DNA of 64,000 nt from an uncultured Treponema sp. (lineage in GTDB: Bacteria > Spirochaetota > Spirochaetia > Treponematales > Treponemataceae): assembly GCA_949300145.1 (NCBI GenBank), contig CASGDA010000001.1, positions 248,001 to 312,000 of the forward strand. Reading direction: 5' to 3'. The position numbers and the translations under genes were made by a program. The notes under the pieces were generated by a model, which saw only the letters and a list, made by a program, of their open reading frames with translations, was not told where the DNA came from and ran no database searches. Positions 32,311 through 42,862 of this stretch are shown here, piece after piece (the first letter of the stretch is position 1; each line of letters begins with the position of its first letter).

Positions 32311-34971
32311 TTATTTTTCAGGATAAAGTGTTTTTTTCCATCTTTCAATCATTTGAAGGGCCTGCATCGGCGTCATGTTGTCAGGTTCTGAAGACACAAT
32401 CTCGCTTAAAACAAGTTCCTCGCTGGAAAACAAAAACGGCGTTTCTGTCTTTTCAACATGCTTTTCCGGAATCAACGGTTTTTTGCCTTCGGAAGCGGCC
32501 CCGGCGGTACCGTGGCTGTAGTTTTCATATTCACGGAGCAATGCCTTCGCCCTTTCAATGACAGGAGCAGGAAGCCCCGCCAGCTTGGCTACATGAACTC
32601 CGTATGAACCTGCACTTGCCCCCTGCACCACTTTCTTCAGGAACACGACATCGCCCTCGGTTTCCAAAACTTCCAGACAGAAATTCGCAAGCCGCGGATG
32701 CTCAAACTGGGCAAGATCATGGTAGTGGGTTGCAAACAAGGTTTTTGAACCATTCACTTCCAGAAGATATTCAGTTACAGACCGTGCAATTGCGAAACCG
32801 TCTTCAGTTGAAGTCCCGCGTCCCACTTCATCCATTATTACCAAACTTGACTTGGTTGCGGCCCGGAGGATGTGGGCGGTTTCTGTCATTTCAACAAGAA
32901 AAGTCGATTCACCCTGGGCAAGGTTATCGGAAGCCCCCACGCGGCAGAATATTTTATCCACAGGAGTTATCAGGGCGGAAGCAGCGGGAACGAAGGAACC
33001 GGTCTGGGCCATAAGCACAATTAACGCAGTCTGACGAAGGAAGGTGCTTTTGCCCGCCATGTTCGGGCCGGTAATCAAAGCAAATGCCGGGACGGGGGTA
33101 TCAGTATCGTTCTTTTGTTCACCGGATGAAAGCCGTATACTGTTAGGAACGAATTCTCCTTCAGGGAAGTGCGCTTCCACAACCGGATGGCGGCCTTCCT
33201 CTATTGATAACTCACCTGTATCGGTGAAACAAGGTTTATTCCAACCGTGCAAAACCGCGGCGTAAGCGAAGGATTGGATTGTATCCAGCATTCCAATTCC
33301 ATGGGACACTTTCAAAAGGATATGACAGAAGGACGCGACCCGTGAACGGACTTCAGTAAAAAGCCTTTGTTCGCAATCAATAATTCCGGCGTGCACACCG
33401 TTTAATTCCGTTTCAAGCTCAGCAAGACGTTCCGTGCTGAATCTGTCACCGTTTGCAAGAGAACGGCGGCGGATAAAGTGTTCGGGGACGGACTTTAAAT
33501 TTCCTTTCGAGACCTCAAGGAAATATCCGATTAACCTGTTGTATTTTATTTTAAGGTTTGAAATCCCTGTTCTTTCCCTCTCTTCCTTAAGATAACTTTC
33601 AAGGACAGCGTTTGAATTATCACGCAGAGACCGCAACTCATCCAGTTCCTCTGACCAACCGCTCTTTATCAACCCGCCTTCATTTAATACGACAGGACAA
33701 TCCTCCAGAATTGACTTATCGATAATTTCAAAAACTTTTGCAGCACAGTCTTTTTCTTCCTGGGAAAAAAAACATTTTTCAGGAATACCGGCGGACAATT
33801 TGGATTCCAACGAAATAAAAGCCCTGATACTTTGCCTCAAGGCAACCAAATCCTTCCCGTTGGCTTTTTCCATGGAAATTCTTCCCACCAATCTTTCCAC
33901 ATCCAGTATCGATGATAAATCCGTCCGGATTGCAGACAACAAATCCTGATGTTTGTAAAGAATTTCCGTCACAGTAAGCCGCCGCAGGATATCTTCAGTT
34001 TTTATGAGAGGACGCAGAAGCCAGGAGCGCAGGGTGCGGGCCCCCATGGATGTCCTCGTTTCATTCATCACACTGAAAAGCGTATAATCCTGTCCGGCAT
34101 CCTGAAGATTCCTGTCAATCTCCAGATTTTTTCTGGTGGATTCATCGATGGAAACAAATTCGTCACCGCCGTAAATTTTAATCCCGTCAATATGCTGTAA
34201 CGGCGCCGAAGCTGTTTTGTCGAGATATTCCAGAAGAAGGGCGGCCGGCGGAAGTTCCGGCGAGTCCTTGCCGAGGGAAAAAGCCTGGAGGTTAACGGAA
34301 GAAAAAGCCGTAGTCAACCTACGGTAAGCGGCATCCCGGTTGAAACTCCAGTCAGGATACTGGTTCTTCACTATCGAAGGCCAGGAATCCAGTACGGAAA
34401 CAACCTCCGGATGGGAAGAAAACAGGGACTGTTGTATCAAAATCTCGCGCGGGTTAATCTGCCCCAGTTCTTTCCTGAAACGCTCAACACTATTTTCCTC
34501 GGAAAAGGAAGTGGCGGCGAACTCCCCTGTCGTAACATCGATATAAGCGAAAGCAAACATACCGCGGGATTTTGAAGAGGAACCGCTGTCAAACCAAAAT
34601 GCCGCCAGATAATTGTTTGCATTCTTCTCAAGATAATCGTCATCAACAGCGGTGCCGGGAGTTATAACCTCCACAATTTTGCGTTCAGCCAACCCTTTCC
34701 CGGGCGCATTGACTGTTATCTGTTCACAAACAGCAACCTTTTTACCCATGCGCAACAAACGGGCGATATAAACACGTGAAGCATGATACGGAACCCCGCA
34801 CATGGGATTACCGGCGCGGCTCGTGAGAGTGAGATTGAGGAGACGGCTTATTTCAACCGCATCTTCATTGAACATCTCATAGAAATCCCCAAGCCGGAAG
34901 AACAGCACAGCATCCCTGCACTCTTCCTTCATTTTGAGGTATTGAACCATCATCGGTGTTTGATCAGACAC
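32311..34971 (-). CDS. mutS: DNA mismatch repair ATPase MutS
   Basis: An 886-residue MutS. The mismatch-reading Phe-x-Glu is in RLGDFYEMF, near the N terminus. The clamp and lever domains lie in the middle. The ATPase has Walker A GPNMAGKSTF (about 640), the ST...DEVGRGTSTEDG Walker B block and FATHYHDL. The C terminus has the helix-rich dimer tail. The start is a GTG at 34971 without an obvious ribosome-binding site; an ATG six codons downstream (TPMM) is an alternative. It follows ompH after 18 bp, so a repair gene is carried in an outer-membrane assembly operon. Confidence 0.96.
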   Translation of the reverse strand: MSDQTPMMVQYLKMKEECRDAVLFFRLGDFYEMFNEDAVEISRLLNLTLTSRAGNPMCGVPYHASRVYIARLLRMGKKVAVCEQITVNAPGKGLAERKIVEVITPGTAVDDDYLEKNANNYLAAFWFDSGSSSKSRGMFAFAYIDVTTGEFAATSFSEENSVERFRKELGQINPREILIQQSLFSSHPEVVSVLDSWPSIVKNQYPDWSFNRDAAYRRLTTAFSSVNLQAFSLGKDSPELPPAALLLEYLDKTASAPLQHIDGIKIYGGDEFVSIDESTRKNLEIDRNLQDAGQDYTLFSVMNETRTSMGARTLRSWLLRPLIKTEDILRRLTVTEILYKHQDLLSAIRTDLSSILDVERLVGRISMEKANGKDLVALRQSIRAFISLESKLSAGIPEKCFFSQEEKDCAAKVFEIIDKSILEDCPVVLNEGGLIKSGWSEELDELRSLRDNSNAVLESYLKEERERTGISNLKIKYNRLIGYFLEVSKGNLKSVPEHFIRRRSLANGDRFSTERLAELETELNGVHAGIIDCEQRLFTEVRSRVASFCHILLKVSHGIGMLDTIQSFAYAAVLHGWNKPCFTDTGELSIEEGRHPVVEAHFPEGEFVPNSIRLSSGEQKNDTDTPVPAFALITGPNMAGKSTFLRQTALIVLMAQTGSFVPAASALITPVDKIFCRVGASDNLAQGESTFLVEMTETAHILRAATKSSLVIMDEVGRGTSTEDGFAIARSVTEYLLEVNGSKTLFATHYHDLAQFEHPRLANFCLEVLETEGDVVFLKKVVQGASAGSYGVHVAKLAGLPAPVIERAKALLREYENYSHGTAGAASEGKKPLIPEKHVEKTETPFLFSSEELVLSEIVSSEPDNMTPMQALQMIERWKKTLYPEK

Positions 34972-34989
34972 AACGGTACGCCAGAATTT

Positions 34990-35523
34990 TTAATTGGAAG
35001 AAATCATGCTCCGGATAACTTTATCAGTGATATCAACAGTCGGGCTGTACCATATTATGGAATTGCCTTCCTGAAGACTTAAAACCATGCTGTAACCGTC
35101 AGCCTCACTTATCTTACGTATCTGCTCATAAAGCATGGAATAAAATTCGTCATCCGTCGTCAATTTCTTTTTCAGCTGATCGAGCTCCGCGTTTTTAGCT
35201 TTTGAATAATCAAGAAGAAAGTTTGTCTTGCTGTTTATCTGCGCTTCAAGTCTCGTAACCTTTGCTGTTTCACCCAGGGCTTCGGCATCAACCTTCTGCT
35301 GTCTTAATGATTTAATCTCTTCAGAAAGGCGCTCAATTTCCTTCTGGTAACGCTGGCGCTTGGATTCAAAATCCCTGACACTCCGGGAATCCCTGTAGAA
35401 TGTTGTATAAATGCGCGCTGTATCTATAACCGCGAAACGGGTTATCTGCTGTGCGGCAACAAATGAACCCAAAACAAAAAAACAAAAAACAAACGCCGCT
35501 ATTTTCATAAAACCGGTTTTCAT
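34990..35523 (-). CDS. OmpH/Skp-family periplasmic chaperone
   Basis: A 177-residue secreted protein. The signal peptide (about 1-24) ends in SFVAAQQ. The mature part starts RFAVIDTARIYTTFYRDS, then a charged coiled coil (about 50-130) that forms the tentacles of Skp-like trimers. It ends in the small beta body (YSMVLSLQEGNSIIWYSPTVDITDKVI). Skp carries unfolded outer-membrane proteins to the BAM complex, which matches its place directly after bamA. GGAGGG sits just before the ATG. Confidence 0.9.
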   Translation of the reverse strand: MKTGFMKIAAFVFCFFVLGSFVAAQQITRFAVIDTARIYTTFYRDSRSVRDFESKRQRYQKEIERLSEEIKSLRQQKVDAEALGETAKVTRLEAQINSKTNFLLDYSKAKNAELDQLKKKLTTDDEFYSMLYEQIRKISEADGYSMVLSLQEGNSIIWYSPTVDITDKVIRSMISSN

Positions 35524-35588
35524 ATTCCCTCCGAAAACACTTGATGTAAGCTAACTACAATATTTACAATATATTCTGATGCAAACCG

Positions 35589-38264
35589 CTATTGATTCGT
35601 CATGTTGAATGAAAGGACGAAAGCCCATTCGGGTTTATCTGAATGTCCGTCTTCACCCCAATAAACCTGACCGTCCCTTACACGGAAAACGTTTGTGAAC
35701 AAAAGCCGCAAAGGAAACTGGGGGATGGAAAAACGAAGACCGGGACCGAAACTGAAATAAAAATCATCCAGAACCGTATCCGGCACAGTTGACAAATCCT
35801 TATGCATCAAAACCGCGTCAAAGAAGAAGTCCAGGGCAAGCACGCCGTTTATGACGGGCATACGCATTTCCAGAGAGTTACTCCACATAAAGTTTCCCTT
35901 TGCGGAAGATCTGGAATAAATATCCGTCCACCCGCGGCCGATAAACATACCGTCGATATACAGCTTACTCGTTTCACTGATTTGCTTGTCGGTTACAGGC
36001 ACCTGCATTGCCAAAGTTGAGAAGGCGGCAAAAACAAATTTCAGGTTCCAGGAATCCGTTACAGGCAAATCAAGCAACGTCAGATATCCTTCCAGCTTTG
36101 TTTCAGAGCGGAGGAAATAATCGGTTTCCATAACAGGGAACAAACCGTAATAAGAAATCTGTTCACTGGCGAACCAACCGCTTGAAGGATCATAATTGAT
36201 ATCCCTGTCATCCAGAGACAAACGCACCCAGATTGAATTCTCCCAGGTCCAGCGATCGTTCCTTGCCCGGATTGAAGGATCGGCAGGACGGTAAATCTGG
36301 TCATCATACAGGTTTTTGACGACACCGAACCTTATACCGCCACGCAGGGTCAGAGGGGCTATCACAGGATACCAGCGGTAACCGGTTGACGTTGAGAACG
36401 AGAAATACCACTGTTCATATCTCATTCTGTAGGAATCATCGATATAGTCCGCATCTTCATATTCCTCGCGGGAGGTAAACGGATCAGGCACAATTCCCCA
36501 TTCGTTCGTATAATCCTCATCAAAAATAGGATAAAGTGAATCCTGATAGGTGTAAAGATACCTGTGGGCCGCTGTCAATGAGAAGGTAACTGAAAGGGGC
36601 GAACCAAGGAACCAGTTATGGGTGTAGCCTAAAGTCACACTCTGGGTATCGGTTGAGGCAGTTATACCCGCGGAAACATCCAGTCCCAATCCGAGGAAGT
36701 TCATATCCTGCCATTGGACAAAGGCGGAAAGGGGGAATGTGTCTGAATCAGTCACACCGGAAAAGGTGACACCGAACTGGAAGGAAGCCGTTGACTGCTC
36801 CTCAAGGTTTACAACAACGTCTATAAGGTTCTGCTCAGAACCCTGGTCTATCTGCGGAACAACAGTAGAGAAATACCTGAGGTTATAAAGATTCCTGATG
36901 GTATTCATCAGTTTTGTTTTTGAGAAAATATCACCTTCCTCAAAAAGGAACTCACGCCTTATAACCTCTTCCTTTGTTTTCTCGTTTCCGACAATCAAAA
37001 TGTTCTCAACATGGCTGCGGTCACTTTCCACAACCGTAACCACATATGAAATCGAACGCTTTTCAGTATCCCGGTTTTCAGTCTGGTTGATAATAGTGGA
37101 AGTATATCCGTTTTCATAATACACATCGGCGATAGCCTGGAGCCCTTCTTCCAGCTTGCTTAAATTTAAAATATCGCCCTGTTTTATTTTGATATTGTTT
37201 AAAAGCTCTTCCGAAGAAAAAACATGGTTGCCGACTATTTCCGTACCGCCATAGGTGTAACGCTCCCCTTCCCTGATAACAAATGTGAGCTCAAGCAGGT
37301 TCCGCTCGGGATCCGACTCCGAATCAATATTGCGGATTACATTTTCAACAACCGCATCCACGTAACCCTGCTGTACATAATACAGCCTGATGGCGTTCCT
37401 GTCGGCGACAAGGGCGGATTCAGTGAAAGCCCCGGAAGATAAAAACCTGGCTTCCTTCAGCTCCATCTTACGCTTCAATGTTTTTGCCGTGACAAGCTGG
37501 TTACCTTCAAACATGATTTTGGAAATAACAGTGGGGCGGCCTTCATTTATCACAAACCGGACAGTCACGGAACCGTCTTCATTTTCCTGGACAGCCCTGG
37601 AAACAGTGACCGCATCATAACCCTTGGACAGATAAAAATTACGCAGGTTCCTTTCATCAACGGCAAGAATTGTTTCATTATAAATATCGCCTTCCTTCAC
37701 CGTTATGTTTTCCAAAAGAGCCCCCGGACGGAAAGAAGTGTTTCCAACAAAAATAATCCGCCGGACAACAGGCCGTTCCACAACCGTAAAAGTCAGCAGA
37801 ATTTTTTCCAGAGAGGAGTCCTCAGGCAAAACTTCCGTAACAATATCACTGAAATATTCAAGGCCGTAAAGCCGCTGGAGAATATCGGCATACAGGTCAT
37901 CGGTGAAAGGTTCTCCGACATAAGACGAAAAAATTCCGTCCATTTCTTCCTTGGTTATGGTTTTCAGGCCATAAAAAGGGATGGATGAAATTATTTTATT
38001 CTGGTACCATCCGTCAGGAAGATTCGATACGGCTGACTGTTCTGCCTGGTCAGCCTGCTGATTCAGGGGCTGCCCCTCCCCTTCCTGCGCAGGGGTTTCC
38101 TCCTGCTGAAAACCGTCCGCAGGCGCGGCGGCTCCGGACTGACCTGAATTTTCCTGGGAGAAAAGGGCTGTAGTCCCGGAAAGCAATAACACACACAAAA
38201 ATACGAAAAAACCGCCGGAACACGTTGATTTTTTACCTTTCAAAACAGTCAAAATTATCTCCAT
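35589..38264 (-). CDS. bamA: Outer-membrane protein assembly factor BamA
   Basis: An 891-residue Omp85 protein that folds barrel proteins into the outer membrane. A signal peptide (about 17-36) is followed by an unusual Gln/Glu/Pro-rich acidic linker (about 37-78). Next come five POTRA repeats (about 88-480; for example GNTSFRPGALLENITVKEGDIYN and GNHVFSSEELLNNIKIKQGD). The C-terminal 16-strand barrel contains SGVTDSDTFP, FIGRGW (lid-lock-like motif) and a C-terminal Phe in LSFNMTNQ. The last residues are NQ, so the usual terminal aromatic is internal. It lies between tamB and ompH and has its own possible promoter inside the tamB end. Confidence 0.94.
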   Translation of the reverse strand: MEIILTVLKGKKSTCSGGFFVFLCVLLLSGTTALFSQENSGQSGAAAPADGFQQEETPAQEGEGQPLNQQADQAEQSAVSNLPDGWYQNKIISSIPFYGLKTITKEEMDGIFSSYVGEPFTDDLYADILQRLYGLEYFSDIVTEVLPEDSSLEKILLTFTVVERPVVRRIIFVGNTSFRPGALLENITVKEGDIYNETILAVDERNLRNFYLSKGYDAVTVSRAVQENEDGSVTVRFVINEGRPTVISKIMFEGNQLVTAKTLKRKMELKEARFLSSGAFTESALVADRNAIRLYYVQQGYVDAVVENVIRNIDSESDPERNLLELTFVIREGERYTYGGTEIVGNHVFSSEELLNNIKIKQGDILNLSKLEEGLQAIADVYYENGYTSTIINQTENRDTEKRSISYVVTVVESDRSHVENILIVGNEKTKEEVIRREFLFEEGDIFSKTKLMNTIRNLYNLRYFSTVVPQIDQGSEQNLIDVVVNLEEQSTASFQFGVTFSGVTDSDTFPLSAFVQWQDMNFLGLGLDVSAGITASTDTQSVTLGYTHNWFLGSPLSVTFSLTAAHRYLYTYQDSLYPIFDEDYTNEWGIVPDPFTSREEYEDADYIDDSYRMRYEQWYFSFSTSTGYRWYPVIAPLTLRGGIRFGVVKNLYDDQIYRPADPSIRARNDRWTWENSIWVRLSLDDRDINYDPSSGWFASEQISYYGLFPVMETDYFLRSETKLEGYLTLLDLPVTDSWNLKFVFAAFSTLAMQVPVTDKQISETSKLYIDGMFIGRGWTDIYSRSSAKGNFMWSNSLEMRMPVINGVLALDFFFDAVLMHKDLSTVPDTVLDDFYFSFGPGLRFSIPQFPLRLLFTNVFRVRDGQVYWGEDGHSDKPEWAFVLSFNMTNQ

Positions 38265-38278
38265 TTACAAGCCTGTTT

Positions 38279-38307
38279 ATTATATCAAAAAACATCTAAT
38301 ATGAAAA
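38279..38307 (-). promoter_or_regulatory. Possible internal promoter of bamA-ompH-mutS
   Basis: Minus-strand TTTTCA (38307-38302) and a perfect TATAAT (38284-38279) are 17 bp apart. They overlap the last codons of tamB and lie 14 nt before the bamA ATG. No clear ribosome-binding site follows. Confidence 0.45.
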
Positions 38308-41300
38308 CCTCCAGGATAACGTAATATTGTTATCCTCCGGGATAGGACTTATACCCCATCTAATCAACCCGAAAGGACTGTCAAACTCAAGTCCTATTTC
38401 CGGCAGAAACAGCAGATTCCCGAACACAGCTGGGAACATCGTGTTTTCATATACCCGGTTCTGATAAACATCCCTGTCATAATAGCTGAAGTGAAGCAAT
38501 GCATCCACGTACAATGATGAACCAAAATACTTCCCCATATAAACAGTTGTATTGTCCAAAAAGTTACCGGCTGTCCAACGGGAAGAAGAATCCACATTCT
38601 GGACGGAGTTTCCGAAAACAATATTCTGGAGAACCAGCGTCCGCAGGGAGAAAATGTCAAGATTCAGGGTATCGCGGATAAGGTTCTCCGCATTACGGAA
38701 AACCCCCATCTGCGTCAAAAGATCCGTGCCGGTAACGGCAATATCCCTCAAAGTGTTTTCCGAGTAAGTAGAAGTATCGGCGCTGGCTATCTGTCCCAGA
38801 ATTTCCATAATTTCAAACTGGCTCTTCAACGGATCCGAGGAAAACTGCGGGTTAAAAGAGCTTAAGGGGTCATCATCCACGGTCATTATGATGCGGACAT
38901 TATTCCCGTCTTCATCCCGCTCCCGGACTTCCGCCCTCAAACTTATGCGCGGGTCAAACTGATCCTGGGTTTCATCAAAAATGATATTTCCCTGCCGGAG
39001 ATAAAAATTACGCTTAAAATAGAAGAATTCACCACCTTTCAACGCCGCGGCGCCGCGGAACGAATAGGTTCCGGCGCCGGTATCAGCCGCGAAATGCAGG
39101 GGTTCGTCAGCCTGCAGAAGACCTCTAAGGATGGGGAATGTACCGGAAGGCCAGTGGAATTCAACCTTCTGCCCCATATAAACATTCAAATCAACATTCA
39201 CATTATGCTTTTTTTTCGAGGGGTCTTTTTCCTCGCCTATATTCTCGAATTTTATGGCGAAATTCCCCCTTTCAAAACCCGCGTCACCTGTGACCTCCAT
39301 AAATCCCGGCATCCAGGTGAATTTTATATCACAGAAAACATCGCCCTGGGCCCTGACATATTTGTTGTCAACAGAGGCGGCTATTCTTGAGGAATTTATA
39401 TTATTAACCAGCAGTTCAATTTCATCCGGAATCCAGCGGTTGAAAGAGCATGAAGCCTCAACACGGCAGGCTCCTCCGTTCCCGGTCAAAATGAAAGGAG
39501 GCGTGAATATTTCCTTTCCGTTCGCAACAAAAGAAAATGAAACCGGATCAAAGGGTGTCGGGAAATAATCAGGGGAACGGACGACAATATTTTCCGAGCG
39601 CAACGTCCCGTCAAATTCCGGATCCGTGAAATACCCCCCTATGTGGAAATTGCCGGTGACATGACCTCCGTCAAACGCTACCAAGCGGTGTCCGACAACG
39701 GGCCACAACCTGCTCATATCCACATCCACATCAGAAACTTCCACATCAAGGATTCCTGCGGAGGCGGAACCGTCCGCCATAAACTGTACGGGCGAATCCC
39801 CGGTCAGGGACAGAGTGAAAGTGCCGTCATCAAGTAAAAGACCGTTCAACGCATCATCTTTACCGGCATAAACCACTGTCACCCCAGGTTCCCTTTGTAT
39901 GGAGCATAAAAACGTCTCGGTATATTTCAAATCACGCCAGCTTATGTTTGAAAAAGCAATTTCCGAATAGAAACGCTTCCCGATTGATTTGAAGGCGGAA
40001 ATCCAGCCCCCGACTTCGGAATGTTCCGCACCTGCTTCCGGCACAGAGGCGGAACCGGACGGCTCCGTTCCGGTTCCTGAAATTTCGCTTTCGGGGGCGG
40101 AACCCTGGATTCTGGCGGATAAATCAGCGGCGAAGGAGGAACGGACAAAAACGCCCGACAACTCCGCGTCAACGGACGCCTCCAAATCTTTCACGGAAAA
40201 ATCCGCCTGAATCCCGGAGAGCCGGAAACCCCGCCAGATGGCGGAAGCATCGTGTACGGAAAATAAACCATCCTCATACAGAAAAATCCCGTTGACGTTC
40301 AAATTTGAACCGGCGACCATGCATGAAGCTTCGGAAATATTGGCCGAAGCGAACAACATATCAGGGGAACCCGACACAGAAAGATCCGCGGATAAAAGAT
40401 TGTCCGTCTGCTGGTTCTTATTCACCCTCATGAGCGGGAATTTTCTGACGGCACACACACCTTCAAAAAGCAGGTCATTCATACCGGATGTGAGGGAACC
40501 GTCAATTTTAATTGCCTCTTCCCCTGAAAAATCCGCCATACTGAGTTCCACCGTCGCCCTTCGTATCCCCGAAACTTCGTCCGACATTACACCCACAGAG
40601 GCGAAGCCATTCAAAACCGAATAAGCATCCGACAAACTGACATTATGAAGGAAAACCCCGGATGAATCGAATGAGCCGGAAGCCGAAAGAACCGTATCCA
40701 GGGAAGTCAAACCTCCTGCCTCTTCAACCTGGAATGAATTGATATTTCCTCCCCATCTTTTGTCATACCTGCGGGCAAAATCAGCATCCAGAGAAAAGGT
40801 AAATACAGCCGGGCCGGCCTGAACAGGTAATCCGCTGAAGAAAATGTTTCCGCTCCCCAATTCATTCTCGCCGGGCAACCTGAAGATAAAGGAAAAACCG
40901 TAATCACCGGAGGCGGAGATTATACGGTCGGAATACATACCAGACACAGCGTAGGGGATTCCGCCTGCGGAAAAGTCTGAAGTGAACAAAATTCCGCCGT
41001 AATCATCGAAAATCGTATAAACGTTTCCCCGGACTTGAATTCCGGCCGGCGCACTGGAAATATCCACCACATTGAAACCGGATTCCGTCCCTGTGACAGA
41101 GGCGATAACATAAAGTCCGTCATTTTCAGCGGAAGCTAAAATCAACCTGGGACTGTTATAAGAAAAACGGTCAAAATCAGTGGAGAAGTACACTTCGGTG
41201 GTCAAAGCGTAAGACTGAAATGTATTTGATAAAGAAGAAAAAGTTTCTTCTTTCAGTAAAACCCCTGGAATTCCGCCCAGAGCGTTCGCCACACTTACAG

Positions 41301-42819
41301 AGTCAAAGGCACCATATATCTGAAGGAATTTGTCAGGATTCGGGGAGAAGGAAGCTTCAGCCACAAATTTTCCGGAAGAATCCCCGGCTGAAAGCGAAAA
41401 TTCATACTGCCCCGGAGATGAAAAATCAGCGTCCGCCTGTACGTCCGAAAAAATCGCCCTATTCACGGTTAAGAGTGGGACGCGGCAAAACAGCTTTTTC
41501 CCTCTGGAAGTCAATCTGAAATCGCCGGAAAAATCCAGCTTCCCGTTGAAAAGGGAGAATTTGCGTACAGAAAGAAGACCTTCCGGAAGCTTTGTCTCCC
41601 AGTTAAAGACGCCGGAAAAATCCGCGTCAAAATCATTTCCATTCAGTTTCAGATAAGAAATATCCGCCTGTTCCTGGTTCCCGGAAAAATCAAAGGACAG
41701 AATTCCGCCTCTGTAAAAAACAGGGGAAAATTCCGCGCTTCCGCTGGCGGAATAGAGCATTCCCGTTTCTTCAGAATATGAAAATGAACTGGTACCGCTG
41801 ATCACCGTATTCTGCAAGCTTGACAGCGTTCTGTTCCGTTCATCCGATGCAAGCCAGCGGAACAGGAGCAGCTTCTCGCAGGAAAAACTGGCGGAAGCGG
41901 TTTTATTGACCTGATCAAGCGTCATGGAAATTGAAAGAGGCTGTCCGTCCTGCAGGGATGTAAGGGAAATCACCCCGTCTTTCAGGCCGGCCACAAGTCC
42001 TATTCTGGAAAGGTAGAAACCGCCCGCCTCAACGGAATCCACAAATAAACTGGCGAAACCGGAGGAAAAATCGGAAGCGAGCTCTCCTTTCAGGGATACT
42101 TCAGCGGAAACGGAAGGGAAAGGGCCTGAATTGGAACGCATCCATACTATCCGGCTGTTTGTGTCCACAGCCAAGCGGTCGGAATCCATTTCAGCTTCAG
42201 CTGTACCCACATGCACAGAAAAAGAACTGGTTCCGCTGTCTATCAGAAAGGAAAAATTGCGCATATTGAATAAAACGCCGCTTTTAAACAGGTTCTTCAA
42301 ACCTGAAAGAGCCCTTTCCAAAGGCAGCTCTTCCCCGGAAAAAACCGATTCAGGAGTGAACCCGCTTCCGGCAGCCTTGGAGGACTCTTCACCGGAGGCG
42401 CCGTCCTTTTTGAAAATCAGGGAAGTGACGGCGTTGTCTTCGGTGGCATCCAGGGAACATTCCCCGCTTTCAATTCTTACCTCTTTCACGCAGTCAAAGA
42501 AATCCCCGGATAAAACTTTAAGAAGGCGGAAAGAAACCGCCACCCTGTCGGCAGAGAAAATTTCTTTTTTACTTGAAGAATCCACCACAGAAACGTTGAA
42601 AAACGTTAAATTCCTGAAAATATTCGGCGATGCGGAATCAAAGGAAACATCCAGACCTACATTTTCCCTGATTTTGTCCCGGAGGAAATTCTCAAAAGAC
42701 AGAAAGGAATGCTGTATATAACGGTGCGCCGGCAAAAGACATACAACAATTGCAGTCATAATACAGAGGAAAACAAAAATTTCTTTTACATACCTGTAAC
42801 GGTGCGAAAGTTGAAACAT
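38296..42819 (-). CDS. tamB: TamB-like translocation/assembly protein (DUF490)
   Basis: A 1507-residue protein. One N-terminal membrane helix (about 15-33, FVFLCIMTAIVVCLLPAHRYI) anchors it in the inner membrane. Over 1100 residues of repetitive beta sequence follow, as in bridge-like AsmA/TamB lipid-transfer proteins that form a hydrophobic groove across the periplasm. The C-terminal DUF490 domain (about 1150-1507) is recognised by GGEFFYFKRNFYLRQGNIIFDETQDQFDPRISLRAEV and the barrel-like end LGLEFDSPFGLIRWGISPIPEDNNITLSWRFSY. No tamA is present; bamA follows directly. In spirochaetes TamB is thought to work with BamA, which fits. Confidence 0.88.
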   Translation of the reverse strand: MFQLSHRYRYVKEIFVFLCIMTAIVVCLLPAHRYIQHSFLSFENFLRDKIRENVGLDVSFDSASPNIFRNLTFFNVSVVDSSSKKEIFSADRVAVSFRLLKVLSGDFFDCVKEVRIESGECSLDATEDNAVTSLIFKKDGASGEESSKAAGSGFTPESVFSGEELPLERALSGLKNLFKSGVLFNMRNFSFLIDSGTSSFSVHVGTAEAEMDSDRLAVDTNSRIVWMRSNSGPFPSVSAEVSLKGELASDFSSGFASLFVDSVEAGGFYLSRIGLVAGLKDGVISLTSLQDGQPLSISMTLDQVNKTASASFSCEKLLLFRWLASDERNRTLSSLQNTVISGTSSFSYSEETGMLYSASGSAEFSPVFYRGGILSFDFSGNQEQADISYLKLNGNDFDADFSGVFNWETKLPEGLLSVRKFSLFNGKLDFSGDFRLTSRGKKLFCRVPLLTVNRAIFSDVQADADFSSPGQYEFSLSAGDSSGKFVAEASFSPNPDKFLQIYGAFDSVSVANALGGIPGVLLKEETFSSLSNTFQSYALTTEVYFSTDFDRFSYNSPRLILASAENDGLYVIASVTGTESGFNVVDISSAPAGIQVRGNVYTIFDDYGGILFTSDFSAGGIPYAVSGMYSDRIISASGDYGFSFIFRLPGENELGSGNIFFSGLPVQAGPAVFTFSLDADFARRYDKRWGGNINSFQVEEAGGLTSLDTVLSASGSFDSSGVFLHNVSLSDAYSVLNGFASVGVMSDEVSGIRRATVELSMADFSGEEAIKIDGSLTSGMNDLLFEGVCAVRKFPLMRVNKNQQTDNLLSADLSVSGSPDMLFASANISEASCMVAGSNLNVNGIFLYEDGLFSVHDASAIWRGFRLSGIQADFSVKDLEASVDAELSGVFVRSSFAADLSARIQGSAPESEISGTGTEPSGSASVPEAGAEHSEVGGWISAFKSIGKRFYSEIAFSNISWRDLKYTETFLCSIQREPGVTVVYAGKDDALNGLLLDDGTFTLSLTGDSPVQFMADGSASAGILDVEVSDVDVDMSRLWPVVGHRLVAFDGGHVTGNFHIGGYFTDPEFDGTLRSENIVVRSPDYFPTPFDPVSFSFVANGKEIFTPPFILTGNGGACRVEASCSFNRWIPDEIELLVNNINSSRIAASVDNKYVRAQGDVFCDIKFTWMPGFMEVTGDAGFERGNFAIKFENIGEEKDPSKKKHNVNVDLNVYMGQKVEFHWPSGTFPILRGLLQADEPLHFAADTGAGTYSFRGAAALKGGEFFYFKRNFYLRQGNIIFDETQDQFDPRISLRAEVRERDEDGNNVRIIMTVDDDPLSSFNPQFSSDPLKSQFEIMEILGQIASADTSTYSENTLRDIAVTGTDLLTQMGVFRNAENLIRDTLNLDIFSLRTLVLQNIVFGNSVQNVDSSSRWTAGNFLDNTTVYMGKYFGSSLYVDALLHFSYYDRDVYQNRVYENTMFPAVFGNLLFLPEIGLEFDSPFGLIRWGISPIPEDNNITLSWRFSY

Positions 42820-42862
42820 TCCAGTCTAGAATCATAGCAGAAAAAAATATATATTTATACAC

